NCBI GenBank assembly: GCA_024362935.1 | Contig: JANCRA010000003.1 | Span: 7,864,001 to 7,928,000, forward strand | Direction of reading: 5' to 3' | From: Setophaga petechia | Taxonomy: Eukaryota; Chordata; Aves; Passeriformes; Parulidae | Length of the DNA: 64,000 nucleotides | Shown: positions 1-15,429 of the stretch, piece by piece | How the letters are laid out: the number at the start of each line of letters is the position of its first letter | How positions within the stretch are numbered: the stretch's first letter is position 1 | The notes under the pieces: model-generated | The model's input: only the letters and a program-made list of their open reading frames with translations | Told to the model about the DNA's origin: nothing | The model's database searches: none | Position numbers and translations under genes: made by a program

Positions 1-3000
1 AAAACATGAAGCATTGCTCAGACAGATATCCATTCCCAGCTTTACATTTCATTATGATAACATAGATTTTACATGCATAATTCCATGTGTTAAAGCAAAC
101 TAGACATATATTATCACATCTTTGTACTTACATCATTCTTCTGAAATCCACTGTTAAGCAGTTTCAGTTGGTGCTGTTTTGTTTTCCTTCAGTAAACCCT
201 GAAGCACTGAGATAACATGGCAAAACTGTCTCAGAACTCAAACAAAATTAATTTTAAAGCAATGCTATAAAAGCATTAAGGCTACAACACCAAACACTCA
301 GAAGTCAAGTTAAATGCTGGAATTCAAATTCTTTATGCAAACATTTTTAAATTTCTTTGTGGCTTATAAAAAACAAAAGAATCTCCAGTAACACAGAAAA
401 AGCCTTTGATTGAATTAGGAATAAACCCAGTTTTTCCTGCATGTTATTTCAACACTTTGAACATTAAATACCTTCCTTTCAGCTTTTACTTTGTTCTTTT
501 TAAATATTATAACTTTCACATAGCAAGGAGCTCTATGAAATTGTGTAATTAAAGATTTTAAAGACCCTATTAAAGAGGATGAAAATGTATACAGAGACCA
601 AGTGTGGAACCTCAGGAAACCAGGAAATGCAGACTTGAGACTTTCTAGTAAGGAGTGTCCTGTTGGTGACTGGGGTCAGCTGTCCCAGCTGAGTCCCCTC
701 ACAGCTCCTTGAGCCCCCCCAGCCTCTTTGCTGGGGGTCAGGGCGAGGAGCAGAAAAGGCCTTGATGATGTCCAAACACTGCTCAGCAATAACATAAACG
801 TCTCTGGGTTATCAACATTGTTTGCAGCACAAATTCAAAATACAATGCCATGCTGGCTGCTGTGAAGAAAATTACCTCTACCCGATGAAAACCAGCACAA
901 CCTCTTGGTTGAAAAATTGATCTCGCTCAGAACTTCCTCCAAAATTAACTCTGACACAAACCAAGTTAGGAACCTTTTTTTTTCGTGCCTAAAAGTGAAG
1001 CAATAAAAAACTGGGACCAGTTAAAATAGAGTAACCATAGGAACAAAATGTCTATATTTGCTAGCCCTCACTGCATAACAGAACAAAAAGATTATAGGTT
1101 ATTCACAAGTCATGAAGAAAATATGTGTTTTACACAGTCACAGAGGAACTCAGATTAAGCAGAGCTGGGAAAACTTCGATGGTTTGGTATGAGATTACAT
1201 TCTCCCAGTGCACTTGTCAAACAACTTTGACAAAAGAAATCAGCCTGCTTTTGAAAGCTGAATAACACAGCCACAAAAGAGAAAACAGAATGATGTGACT
1301 GGAGATTAGACAGTATAAAGGCATGTGATCCTGCAGACATATGCAAAACCTTCCATAGGTTTTCACATGCTTGAAATGACATATATCCCTAAGTCTGAAT
1401 CACTGGGCCTGCATTAATCGAGAGATTAGAAAGGAAAATACTTTCTTAAATCTTGAATATTATTATAAAAGTGGCACCCTTAAAATTCTAGACACCACAA
1501 AAAGAGAGCACACAAGCAAATTTAGCAGGGTTTTGCTGGATAAAATGCTTGGACAAATATTGCAATACTTCAGCCATTTTCTGAAGTACAGAAGTTACTT
1601 TGGTGCAAATACATGTTAGAAATCATTTCCCTCCATGGAATCTGAATGTAGGAGGGTTTCAGCCTAAAAGGCACATCCTATAGTATTTATACTATACCAT
1701 GACTGTTTTTTAATCTAAGAAAACCATGGAAGTTGCATCATTATGCCTGAGTGTAACTGCCACACTTTATTAGGGCAGTGGTAAAGAGCCACTAGGCTGC
1801 TTTATGGAAGCAGACAAGCAAAGCAGCTGTCAGATCACTGAAATCACAGTACTGTGCAAAGAAAGGAACCTGTCGTACTCAAGAAAGCATTTGGGTGCAC
1901 AGGCTCTTCCTACAGGCACACGTGTCTGAGAGAAAGGAAGAGAAATGCATTGAGAAGCCCCCTAAAATCCAACTTGAGGACAGAAAACAAACTGCCAAAG
2001 TACCAAGAAGGTGACCCAGACGTAAGTGCAGAACTTTCTAGCCTGAGCACTGGCTGAAAGCCAACTATTTCAGTGGCTTAGAATAGTGAGCAAATAACCT
2101 CACCCTTACAGTCTGATTTCTCCTGTGGGCTGAGCAGCAGCTCATTTACACACCCTTTTATGTTGTTGACACCATGATTAATTTTTCCACCTAATTAACT
2201 AACCTGCAGGATCCTGTATTTTGGCCAACTGCTCGGGTTGGAGCTGGAGCACCAGGACTGAGAAGGGCAGAGACCTCTAAGACATTGCACCAATGCATGT
2301 TCTGATCCAGACACTGCAGAAACTGCAGCAAGACAAGCTATAATTCTAATTCCTTGGTGTTCCTGCATGTTTTATATGTGTACTTAATGTATCTTCTTGT
2401 CAGAATACTGAAAACTCTCTGAAAATATAATGCTACAACAAAATCAAGCCAGTGGACCCCAATTCAATCAGATTTGCTTGTCTGGGTTAAAACTGCAGGA
2501 TAACCAATACAAAGGACATGAATTTCAGCATGAGGATTTTTGATTAAATGTGTTAATAGATCTAAGTATTGGAATATTAATTCATGCTAGCCAGTCTATT
2601 TCAGATGCTCAACTTGCAGAAGGGCAGGTTAGGCAACTAAAACTTCAATTCCTCAAAGTCAGACAGATGTTGAACTAGATAGAAGTCTGGGGCACATTTA
2701 AGAGCCAAAAGAAAATGTAAAGAAGTTGCATCTGAGATAAATTTTTGCAACAGAAACATTCTTTTTATCCCTCAAATAAATAGCCATTCTTTAGAGCAAG
2801 GAGATTTATCTAAATTCATGCTTACATCAGTGCATAATTTTAACATGTAGTTTCTTCTGGGTATTTATATCCTCGAAAGTGGATCAGCTCCAAGAAGAAA
2901 GTTTTAGAAGTCTGGTCTGGAACACATGGGATGCAGATCATTCTCCTGAGATGCGGAAGATCTGCATTTAACTCCCTGCTCCCAATCAGGTCATTCAGGA

Positions 3001-3250
3001 TATAAAAATACCCGCCCTGCTAAATGCTGCAATCACAGAGCTGCTTGGTATAATGAGATGTGTACATATCAAAGCCTTAATGCAGGATATGTAAATGTAT
3101 GTATGAAGGTGTCTCTAGTGGTGCCCTTTGAACATCAACCGAGATTTCCCAGATGAACTGGCAAAGGCCACGTTCAGGCTGAGAATCCCAGCGGGTTTCA
3201 GGCTCTGGGCTGTTACAAACCCAGCAGCACTGGCCTACGCCTCATGTCTA
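1..3250. other. Intergenic DNA, no gene seen
   Basis: This AT-rich stretch upstream of HSP90AA1 has only short open frames on either strand, the longest about 80 codons, with no recognisable protein similarity. I saw no exon bounded by plausible splice sites and no clear transposon. In human, the neighbour on this side of HSP90AA1 is the divergently transcribed WDR20. None of its WD-repeat exons is visible here, so its start probably lies to the left of the window. Confidence 0.6.
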
Positions 3251-3256
3251 CTATTA

Positions 3257-3927
3257 GCACTTAAATCCTTAAGTAACTGCATAGCTATGTAGGTCTGCTG
3301 AGCCGCTTGGCTTCGGTCCCACGGCTCTTTTTACCCTGTGCAAGTGCACAGACCGAGAGGCAGAATTCTGTTAAGTCGCAGACTTATACCTGCTGCGTGA
3401 GAACCGGTGTTGCTTTCCCTGAGCAGGCGAAACGCGTTACCACAGCATCCCTAAGCTGTGATTCACCCGGCTACGCCCGGCAGCGCGGCCGAATCCTGCC
3501 CGGCGAGCAGGGCAGGGGCAGCGGTGCCGCCCTCCCGCAGCCCCTCGTCCCAGCCGAGTGGACGGCGGCCGCTGCACAGCTCGCACACCTCCACCTGGGA
3601 ACACACACACAGAGCCACAGAGCTGCACACCTCCACCTGCACACACACAGATCTACAGAGCTGCACACCTCCACCTGCACACACACAGAGCTGCACACCT
3701 CCACCTGCACACACACAGAGCCACAGAGCTGCACACCTCCACCTGCGCACACACAGATCTACAGAGCTGCACACCTCCACCTGCACACACACAGAGCTGC
3801 ACACCTCCACCTGCGCACACACAGAGCCACAGAGCTGCACACCTCCACCTGCGCACACACAGAGCTGCACAGTCCGCACCTTCCTGCACCCCCGCACAGC
3901 CACGCACTTTAAATCCTTAAGTAACTT
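3257..3927. repeat. 20-bp direct repeats flanking the minisatellite
   Basis: A near-identical word, GCAC(T)TTAAATCCTTAAGTAACT, occurs at about 3257-3278 and again at about 3904-3926. The copies differ by one inserted T. They bracket the CA-rich minisatellite and some 400 bases upstream of it. The word itself is not part of the array unit, so the pair looks like a separate duplication. I cannot tell whether it reflects a segmental duplication, a rearrangement or chance local copying. Confidence 0.6.
3579..3870. repeat. CA-rich minisatellite with higher-order structure
   Basis: The array is built from a core, GCTGCACACCTCCACCTGC, followed by an ACACACA run. Units come in three kinds: A (38 bp, with GATCTACA), B (30 bp, no insert) and C (38 bp, with GAGCCACA). 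After a diverged first copy the order is A 3622-3659, B 3660-3689, C 3690-3727, A 3728-3765, B 3766-3795, C 3796-3833, B 3834-3863. That makes a 106-bp A-B-C higher-order period seen about 2.3 times. The array reads open in many frames on both strands, an artefact of composition and not evidence of coding. Confidence 0.9.
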
Positions 3928-3929
3928 AA

Positions 3930-4230
3930 ATCCTTGAGCTCGCACAACTGCACCTGCATACCTGAGCACCCGCACACCTTCACTTCCGCACCGCCGCACT
4001 CCGTCCGGTACACTCCCGCACCTGCACCCCGGGCTCTCCCAGCCTCACACACCCGCACCCTCACGCTCCCACCGTCACACACCTGCACCCCGCACACCTG
4101 AGCGCCCTCACACACCTGCAACCCGCACAGCTGAGCACCTCGCACTCTCCCACCCTCACACACCGGAGCATCCCGCACTCTCCCACCCTCACACACCTGA
4201 GCACCCCCGCGCTCCCGCACGCCAGCACAC
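3930..4230. repeat. Degenerate C-rich tandem repeats
   Basis: This is a continuation of low-complexity sequence with loosely repeated words such as CTCCCACCCTCACACACC and CACACCTGAGCACC at irregular spacing of roughly 25-40 bp. It looks like an older or more diverged relative of the neighbouring minisatellite. No coding potential is supported. Confidence 0.6.
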
Positions 4231-4427
4231 CGGCCGCGCAGCAGAGACAGGGGTTCAGCACGGGGATAGAGGGTGACCGCGACCCCACACTCCAGCCCTG
4301 GGCCGTTCCCGGCAGGAGCGAGGGGGCACCCCGAGTTTTCTAGGCCTTTCCCTGCCGCTCGGCGGGGGCGGGGGGAGAATGGGGGGGGATTGGGGGGGGG
4401 CAGAGACCCCGGCCCCGGCCCCGCCCC

Positions 4428-4447
4428 CTTCTAGGACGTTCGGAGCA
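4428..4447 (+). promoter_or_regulatory. HSP90AA1: Distal imperfect heat shock element
   Basis: In 5-bp steps the sequence reads cTTCt, aGGAc, gTTCg, gAGCa. Two TTC blocks lie exactly 10 bp apart with a degenerate GAA slot between them. This is a weak, gapped match to the HSF1 consensus of alternating nGAAn/nTTCn pentamers. It lies about 390 bp upstream of the predicted transcription start. Confidence 0.4.
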
Positions 4448-4462
4448 GGGCTCGGCAGCGAG

Positions 4463-4470
4463 TGACGTCA
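4463..4470 (+). promoter_or_regulatory. HSP90AA1: CRE/ATF site, perfect palindrome
   Basis: TGACGTCA is the full 8-bp palindromic cAMP-response element bound by CREB/ATF family factors. It lies about 350 bp upstream of the predicted start site, just downstream of the weak distal heat shock element. Binding is inferred from the motif only. Confidence 0.55.
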
Positions 4471-4752
4471 TCCAGCACTCGCGCAACCGCTCTGGGCACC
4501 GCCCCTTCGGCACCGCCCCGCGCGGCTCCCACGCACGCGCCCGCCTTCTGTCCCGGCCGGGCCAATCGCTGGAGGGCGGCGGGGCGGGGCGCGGGGAGAG
4601 CGCGCGCTCGCGCCCATTCAGCCGCCGGTCCCGCGGCGCCTGTCGCGGACGGCTGCGATTGGCTGCGAGCGGCACGGCCCCGCCCTTCGGGTGGCTTGTT
4701 CCGCCCCTGCCTCGCGGCCCCCTCCCCGCGCCCCCCCGCGCCGGCGGTGAAG

Positions 4753-4777
4753 GTTCCCGATGGTTCTGGAAGGAGGC
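4753..4777 (+). promoter_or_regulatory. HSP90AA1: Proximal heat shock element (HSF1 site)
   Basis: Read in pentamers the site is gTTCc, cGATg, gTTCt, gGAAg, gAGGc. Three units match the HSF consensus exactly and one is off by one base, all in correct alternating register. A trimer-binding site needs at least three such units. The element ends about 11 bp before the TATA box, which is the arrangement expected for a strongly heat-inducible promoter. Confidence 0.85.
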
Positions 4778-4788
4778 GGGTCCCGCCG

Positions 4789-4796
4789 TATATAAA
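4789..4796 (+). promoter_or_regulatory. HSP90AA1: TATA box of HSP90AA1
   Basis: TATATAAA is a strong TATA box flanked by GC-rich DNA, immediately downstream of the proximal heat shock element. It places transcription initiation near 4817-4822, in the GCGCACTAGAG stretch. TATA plus HSE is the layout expected for the inducible Hsp90-alpha gene. Confidence 0.9.
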
Positions 4797-4818
4797 TTGG
4801 GCGGGCTGTGGGGAGCGC

Positions 4819-4898
4819 GCACTAGAGAGGCTGCAGCGGAACGGGAGGGCTGTGTCACAGCGTCAGTGCGGAGAGCAGCGCCCCATCCCCCTGCCAAG
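4819..4898 (+). other. HSP90AA1: HSP90AA1 exon 1, 5' UTR
   Basis: The non-coding first exon is predicted from the TATA position to the donor CCAAG|GTGAGC, with the last exon base at 4898. It contains no ATG. The next exon begins at 6601 directly with the start codon, so the whole leader is this exon of about 80 bases. The start coordinate is approximate and inferred from TATA spacing. Confidence 0.8.
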
Positions 4899-6600
4899 GT
4901 GAGCGGTGGGGGCAGCAGCCGGCACTAGCCGGTGGTGGATCGGCGGAGGGAGCGTTTTCCGTCCGAACCCCGGGGCCCGGTGGCTGGGGCGCGGGGCTCG
5001 TGTTCGGAGTTGCGTGGGTGGTGGGGGTGGGGTGTGCTGTAGGAGCCGCGTGGCGCTGGTCGTGCTTTTCTCTGTGCTTCTGTAGATCCTGGGAAAGGTG
5101 ACTGGGGCTTATAGTCTGGGTATAGGTGAAAAAAAGACTGAGGTTCACGGTTTTGAACCCAGCTTGCTAAATTTGCAATCTTGTAAGAATGGCGGTGGAG
5201 GTGGGGAAAGCGAGCCGCTCCTTGAGGGGGTTCTGGTATGGCAGCGGAGCGCCGGGCGCAGAGGGCGGTCAGGGAAGGCTGTTCTTGTCCGGGGCTGCAG
5301 CTGCAGCGCCCCCTCCGCCTCGCAGCGTGCGCGGGAGGGCTGGGGGAGGCTGACCCGAGCACGCCTCGGTGCGGAGGTACCGGATGGCCGGAAAGATTCG
5401 CTCTCAATGAATGGGCCCCCAGCCATGAGAGTGCAAGATGGAGGAGCGGGGGTGGAGGGGAAGGTGCCCGACCGGGAAAGCGGCGGAGGCGAGAGGGGGA
5501 AGGAGGGGGGACGGGGGGGGGGGGACGGGGTCGGGAGCAAGAGAAAAGGAGTGGGGGAGATAGAGAAAGAAATAGGTGGCATAAGGAAATATTACGGAGT
5601 ATTATGGGGAGAAGGAATGGGGGTTAGAGGAAAGGAGCAGAGTGCCAGGAGGGAAGGGAGCGGCGGGGGGAGGCGAGAGCGGGGGCGGCAGGAAGGAGCG
5701 GGGGATGGAGGAGGGAAAGAAAAGGGGGGATGGGGAGAAAGCGGCGTGAGGGGGGACAGGCGGGCAGGAGATGGGGCCAGGAGCGGGTTCGGGGGCTGCT
5801 CCACTCCGCAGCGCGCTGGGGGGGTGGGGAATGCGCGGGCGGGAGGCGGGGGCAGCCAGGGAAGGCTCTGGCAGTTTCTAGAAGGTCTCGCGGTTCCGGC
5901 GGGCGCCGCCAGGGGGCGCTGCGCCGCCGCTCCGCCCGCGGGCTCGGGGCGCGGTCCCGCGCGGGCGGGGGGAGCCGGGGCCGCGCTCGGTGCCCTCCGC
6001 TCTGCGCCAGTGGAGCGGGGATGGGGTTGGACAGAGCGCTGTCGGGTGGAGGTTTGGCTCCCGCAAGGGGGGCAAACGGGCAGCTATAGCCGGTGAAGGA
6101 CGAGTATTTATTAAGACAAATATTTATCCAGGGAACCGAGTCCGGCTGAGCAGTGTTGGTAGAAGTCAAAGGTGGGGATAGCTGTGTATGCAAAGTAGTC
6201 AAGGGATGAGGCTAAGAGAGAAATAATCCAAGTAAAGATTATAGGTGTGTGTTTTTAGTTGTGTGAAACGGGAAAATAAAGGTCGTATATTAATCCGTAA
6301 ATTAAGGGAGGAGAGGGGAGCAATCCTGTCTTACCTGAGGTGGTGCAGAGTAAAATGAATGTAAAGAAAGCCTATTGCAAAAGTTTTGTCATCTGTTTTC
6401 CGCATTTTTTAAAACTTCTGAATAGTTACTCTCTGTAAATAAGGTCTGAGAAATGCTTTTTTATGTGTGTAAGTTAGTCTGGTGCTGAAACCACGTGGTT
6501 AAAAAACTTGATCTCAGAATGCCATTGTCTCTGCCTGTAAGAGGCTATGTTAGGTAAGCTGTTCTGGATGGAATTTCAACTCCTCCCTCTCCTTTCACAG
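4899..6600 (+). other. HSP90AA1: HSP90AA1 intron 1
   Basis: This 1.7-kb intron runs from GTGAGC to TTTCACAG. Its first part is strongly G-rich on the transcribed (RNA-like) strand, with a run of 12 G at 5513-5524 and many GGGG blocks to about 5760. Its second half is AT-rich. Long open frames on both strands here come from base composition and lack any recognisable protein. An HSE-like site lies near 5875. Confidence 0.8.
5875..5889 (+). promoter_or_regulatory. HSP90AA1: HSE-like site inside HSP90AA1 intron 1
   Basis: Pentamers read tTTCt, aGAAg, gTCTc. That is a perfect inverted TTC-TA-GAA pair plus a partial third unit, with another in-register gGAAg at 5860-5864. It lies about 1,060 bp downstream of the predicted start, still in the CpG island. 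Intronic heat shock elements are known for the paralogue HSP90AB1, so a regulatory role is plausible but unproven here. Confidence 0.5.
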
Positions 6601-11343
<4,743 letters not shown>

Positions 11344-11958
11344 ACGAGTTTACAGGAACTCATGAATGTTTCCTTGGCTAATATGAATAAGTTATATTTT
11401 GTATATTATGAATGTTACCTGCCAAAAAAAAATCTTTGACACTTTGTCTGCATTCCCTCTTTATATTTATTTTCGAAGATGTTATACCTTTATTTTTGTT
11501 ACATTGCTTTTTCAGCTGATGTGAGATAAAAATGCCATTGAGGGAATATTTTCTTTAACACTGTACAACCCTAAACAGGCAAGTAAGGAGTAGTTATTTT
11601 TGTCTGTATTAGCTGGTTGCAGGTGGCAGGGTTTTTGACTTATTCTTAATTGCCAGAAATGTGGAAAGAAGTAACGAAGATGGGAAGACATCAGGGTGTT
11701 CAAGTTTGTTTAGTGTTACACAGCTCTTCAATTCTTAAGTGTCTAACATACAGTACCTAGTAACTAGGTATCTAGGAGAGCTGAATCTCTTGGGGAAGCT
11801 TTAATCCTTCTGCTCCTAACAAGGTCTTGATGTTTAAAGTTGTTTTTTATACTGTTCAAGGATTCTGGATTGCACTCTACCATAGAATAGAATCCACTGT
11901 AAATCTCTATTGTGACTTATGCAACTCTGCATGTACAGTTCAAACCTAGAACTGTAAG

Positions 11959-11964
11959 AATAAA
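11959..11964 (+). terminator. HSP90AA1: Poly(A) signal 1 of HSP90AA1
   Basis: A canonical AATAAA followed within about 30 bases by a GT/T-rich stretch (GTGTCTCTGACTTGTCTGTT). This is the expected cleavage and downstream-element layout. Confidence 0.75.
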
Positions 11965-12010
11965 AGTGTTAAGAATTGAGCTGTGTCTCTGACTTGTCTG
12001 TTCACACTGA

Positions 12011-12016
12011 AATAAA
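12011..12016 (+). terminator. HSP90AA1: Poly(A) signal 2 of HSP90AA1
   Basis: A second canonical AATAAA lies 52 bases after the first. Downstream sequence is less clearly GT-rich, so it may be an alternative or back-up site. Confidence 0.5.
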
Positions 12017-12035
12017 ACTGCTCTGCCCATGCCCA

Positions 12036-15000
12036 CATGAGTTGCTGTTCTGGATCCTGAGCTCCAGCTGCTGCCCTCAGTATATAATGAAGAGGTTTGG
12101 TGATCCCACTGCAACACCAGTGCCACACCAGGGCAGGAAGGGTCTGGAAAAGTTATTTGCTCTGAGTTGGGGTGTAATTCACATGGATGGTTCAGTAATT
12201 TTCTAAAGTCTGGGTGAATGGAGCTGCATCTCTGTTCCATGGTGCTTCTGGGAGGTGATCAAGAGCTTTTATCTGAGAAGTTGGCAGTACCATCACAGAG
12301 CCTGCCAGGGAATGAGGTGGCTGTGCTGCATTCTGTATTCCTTGGCATTTGTCTTGGAGTAGCAAAGAGAAATTCTTTGTAAGCGGTTCCATTCAGCAGT
12401 TGAGCCTTGGTGCCTCTTGGTGCCTTTTTGCTGACTTTAGGCAGATTGTATTTGGTGCACTGTCTTAAATTCAATGAACTGATCTGGGAGGAGGGGTTTA
12501 AGGGCAGGTTCTGACCAGCTTGCCCTGCAGGTTTCCTGTGTCTGTTTGTCCTGCTCCATGATAACAGGAGTTCCCAGTATAAAATAATTCACATATATTA
12601 CACTGGTGTGTTGGTGTTCTCTTTGTAGTAAGGTGAAAAAGATGGAGTTTCTGGTCCTAAGTATATTCACAGGTACCTAAACTCAGTTTCATGCAAACCA
12701 AAATTAGTTGAACAAGTTGTGGTTTGCAAGGGGATGTTTATGTCAAAGCAGCCCTTGGTGGGGAGAGGCCAACCCGTTTGGGTGGATACACTGCCAGCTG
12801 AGGAATTCAAGCTGGTGTTTATGTCAGCTCAACAGACTGAGCTGATCACACGGCTCCAAATCTGAATCCTGTATCAAAGATGAGAAATAAGATGGGTATG
12901 AAAATCAACTGCTTCAATGCTGCTTGCACAACTGCTGAAGGTTGAACGTGTGTAACAAGTGGGGCATTTGTCTTCCACACTTCACATTCTGTATCATGAT
13001 ATGAAATGTTCAAAATCATTTCACATGGTTACCTGCTAAAAGCCTGCAGAAGAGACGGGTGCCTGCACACAGTGAGAGCAGCACTGTCAGAGCAAGGGCA
13101 TCATTTCCTGGGGCAGTGAGGCAGGAGCTGTGGCTCCCCCATGGCCCTGCCTGGGGACTATGAGGTGTGCTGTGATCTCGTGTCCTGAGCCGCGGCAGGA
13201 GCTGCTTGCTCAGACTGGGTGAGGTGTCCCTGTGTTCCATCAGCACCCCTCACAGTGATGGATGGATGTACTGCTGCTGTAATAACACGGCATCGAGCCA
13301 GATGCAGAAAGGGAGTTACAGTTTCTAAATGTGTGCACCATTATTGATTTCCAGTTTTGTGGAAATCTGTGGGTGACAAGAAGCAATGATCAGGAGGAAA
13401 AGACTTTCCTTGTGTGATGTTCAGTCTTGGAGGTTATCAGAAGAGCAGACTTCAGCAAGCTTTAGTTACTGCTTCAAGACCTCAGTGTCGTAAAATAGAT
13501 TTTAGTTACAAGTCACACATACCTTAGAATCTCCCTTAGGTTTGATAGTGTTGAATCCTATTTTTTGACACTCTTGTGTAAAAAAATGGTGAAAGTATCT
13601 TCCAGTTACTAACACTGGGATTTAAAATTTACATAATGCTAAAGACTTTTCCACTTGCTCAGTGATGGCACAAATCTTAACCTCTCTTGAAAACTAATTT
13701 AAGAGAATAATTCAGGTGAAACTTGCATGTTATCTGCAGTATTTCTTGCCCTGAGAACGTGTTGGGTGTTTTTGAATAATTCTCTGATTGAATTTGAATA
13801 ATTCTCTAATTACACTGGGCAGCCAGACCCTAAGAAACCTGGACTCAAGGGAAATCAGAGCTTGTGGGGCTGGCACAAGTTCTGTGCAGGGCCAAGAGTG
13901 ATGAGGAGTGGCAGAGCACTGGGAAATGATGGGAATGAACCCTGGAGCAAACTTGCTGCACCCCTGGGACCCTCGGGCCCCCTCCTCATCCCCACTGCAG
14001 CCACAGGGCTCAGCAATGGCATCTCCTGTGTGCCTGGAAGGGGGACACCCAGATCTCCCTTGGAATGCCCTGTGTCGCTGTCACTGCTGCCTGGCCCTGC
14101 CCAGAAGGGCTCAGGGGTGCTGTGGGGGACTCGGGCTGTGCTCTCTCTCCCTTGCAGCCACCATTTCACGTGCAGACCAAGCAGCCCATGGAGCCCAGAC
14201 CTTGCTGCTAACAAGAATCTGTCGCTGATTTTGGGCAGCCTTTGTGGGAGTGACGAGTCCCAGCCTTGTGTTTGGGTGGGGCAGGATGGTCATTTGTGCT
14301 CATTGAGCTCAGCTGGAGCTGCAGGCACTAACACTAAATGAGCCGCCTCAGCTCCCGCTTCAGCAGTGAGAGGTGCTGTGGGGTGGTGAGTGAGGTTCTT
14401 GGTTGCTATGTTTTAAAAGTGGTTGGAGATTCTGAGGAGAAGGAGTAATCATCAGATTTTTAGTCTGGGTGGAGAAGGTAAGGAGATGGAAAGGCAGATA
14501 TGGGGAGTAGAAGAATGGTAAGAACAGGGTCTAGCTCAGCTGGAGGCAGAAATGGGGTGAAGGCTTGTGAGCTGCTCCCAGTACAGCTGCTGTCACTGTC
14601 ACCCCCACTGGGACTTGTTCCTGGTGCATTTTCAGAGCAACAACCCACTGCTGGCTTTAGAGTGAGATGTTCGTTTTGCTGAGGTTTTTATACAGTAATA
14701 CCTTTTGCACTGCAGAAAGATGCAAGAAAGCCAGCTAGGATAGATAACTGCAAGAAAAGGAATTTGATCTGGAAAAAAAGTAAAGGTAGTTCCTAATTTC
14801 CTATAAAAAGAACAACAAGAAAGGAAATGGCAATGTGGCTTTTAAAGAGTCAAATAAGATGTGTTTCTTTGTAAAAAACGGACCTGATCCATAGCTCTCT
14901 GGTAACTCTGAAAAAATACTGCTCCTGGTATTTAAAAACAGTAAAATTGCTGTACTGGATTGTAAAAGATTAAGAAGATGCTCAGAAAGCTCTTCTGTGT

Positions 15001-15400
15001 CCAGCTACAACTGTCCCTCTGCCCCAGGGGAGATCATCTGCTCCAGCAAATCACAGAATAAACATCTTTGGTCACCCTGGCTGCCTCTGGAGGGAACAGG
15101 GGGTGAAGAGGGAGCTCCCTTCACTGCTGGCTCTTCTGTCAGCCTGAGGGGCCTGAGAAGGAAATGGGGCTCCAGAAAATAAAGTGGTGAGAGCAGAGGG
15201 GAAGCATCACAGCCCTGGCCACCAGGCCTTGTAAACTGGGGGTATGTGCTTTTAAAAATAAAAAAACAAAACAAAAAAAAAAAAACCAAAACAAAAACAA
15301 AAAAAGTGTGTGTTGTGTATTTTACATGCACACGGGAAATGCAGTGACTAAAGGAGTGCAGGCCCCACAGAGGCACAAAGGACTTTCTTTCACAGGAGGG
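12036..15400. other. Intergenic DNA between HSP90AA1 and the unnamed gene
   Basis: No convincing exon is seen. A GC-richer patch at about 13,855-14,345 is open in several overlapping frames on both strands, up to 159 codons, but shows no recognisable domain and no splice or Kozak context. A short direct duplication of TTTGAATAATTCTCT occurs near 13,771-13,808. The stretch ends in an A-rich simple repeat and then the CpG-rich start of the next gene. Confidence 0.55.
15255..15306. repeat. A-rich (AAAAC)n simple repeat
   Basis: About 50 bases of A interrupted by single or paired C, with one uninterrupted run of 13 A. It could be an expanded retroposon tail, but no retroposon body is recognisable next to it, so it is called only as a simple repeat. 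Confidence 0.8.
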
Positions 15401-15429
15401 TTTCACTCCCGAGTTTTCTTACCTAATTC

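Larger units (their letters stand above)
4300..6100. promoter_or_regulatory. HSP90AA1: CpG island over the HSP90AA1 promoter and intron 1
   Basis: GC content and CpG density rise sharply from about 4300 and fall again near 6100. The island spans the core promoter, the non-coding first exon and the first two thirds of intron 1. Long G runs occur upstream (about 4372-4400) and in the intron (about 5500-5760). Candidate CCAAT boxes are at 4562-4566 (direct) and 4658-4662 (as ATTGG), and GC boxes are scattered between them. An unmethylated island is the usual state for a constitutively expressed, stress-boosted chaperone gene; that state is inferred, not seen. Confidence 0.75.
11344..12035 (+). 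other. HSP90AA1: HSP90AA1 3' UTR
   Basis: AT-rich sequence follows the TAA stop. It contains ATTTA-like stretches and short A runs, and ends at one of two poly(A) signals. The transcript end is therefore near 11,980 or 12,035, giving a 3' UTR of about 0.64 or 0.69 kb. No second coding segment is visible. Confidence 0.7.

Noticed and set aside
3307..3999. Several overlapping open frames of 90-200 codons on both strands, rich in His-Thr or Cys-Val
   Set aside because: They are translations of the CA-rich minisatellite, which lacks stops in most frames. There is no start context, no splice support and no protein resemblance.
4340..6202. Long open frames on both strands (up to 332 codons) across the HSP90AA1 promoter and intron 1
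   Set aside because: Expected in a CpG island with few stop codons. The products are low-complexity Gly/Arg/Pro, and the main + frame runs through the clear exon 1 donor and intron.
13855..14341. GC-richer patch open in three frames (up to 159 codons)
   Set aside because: Frames overlap on both strands with no domain, no good start context and no splice sites, so it is treated as chance.
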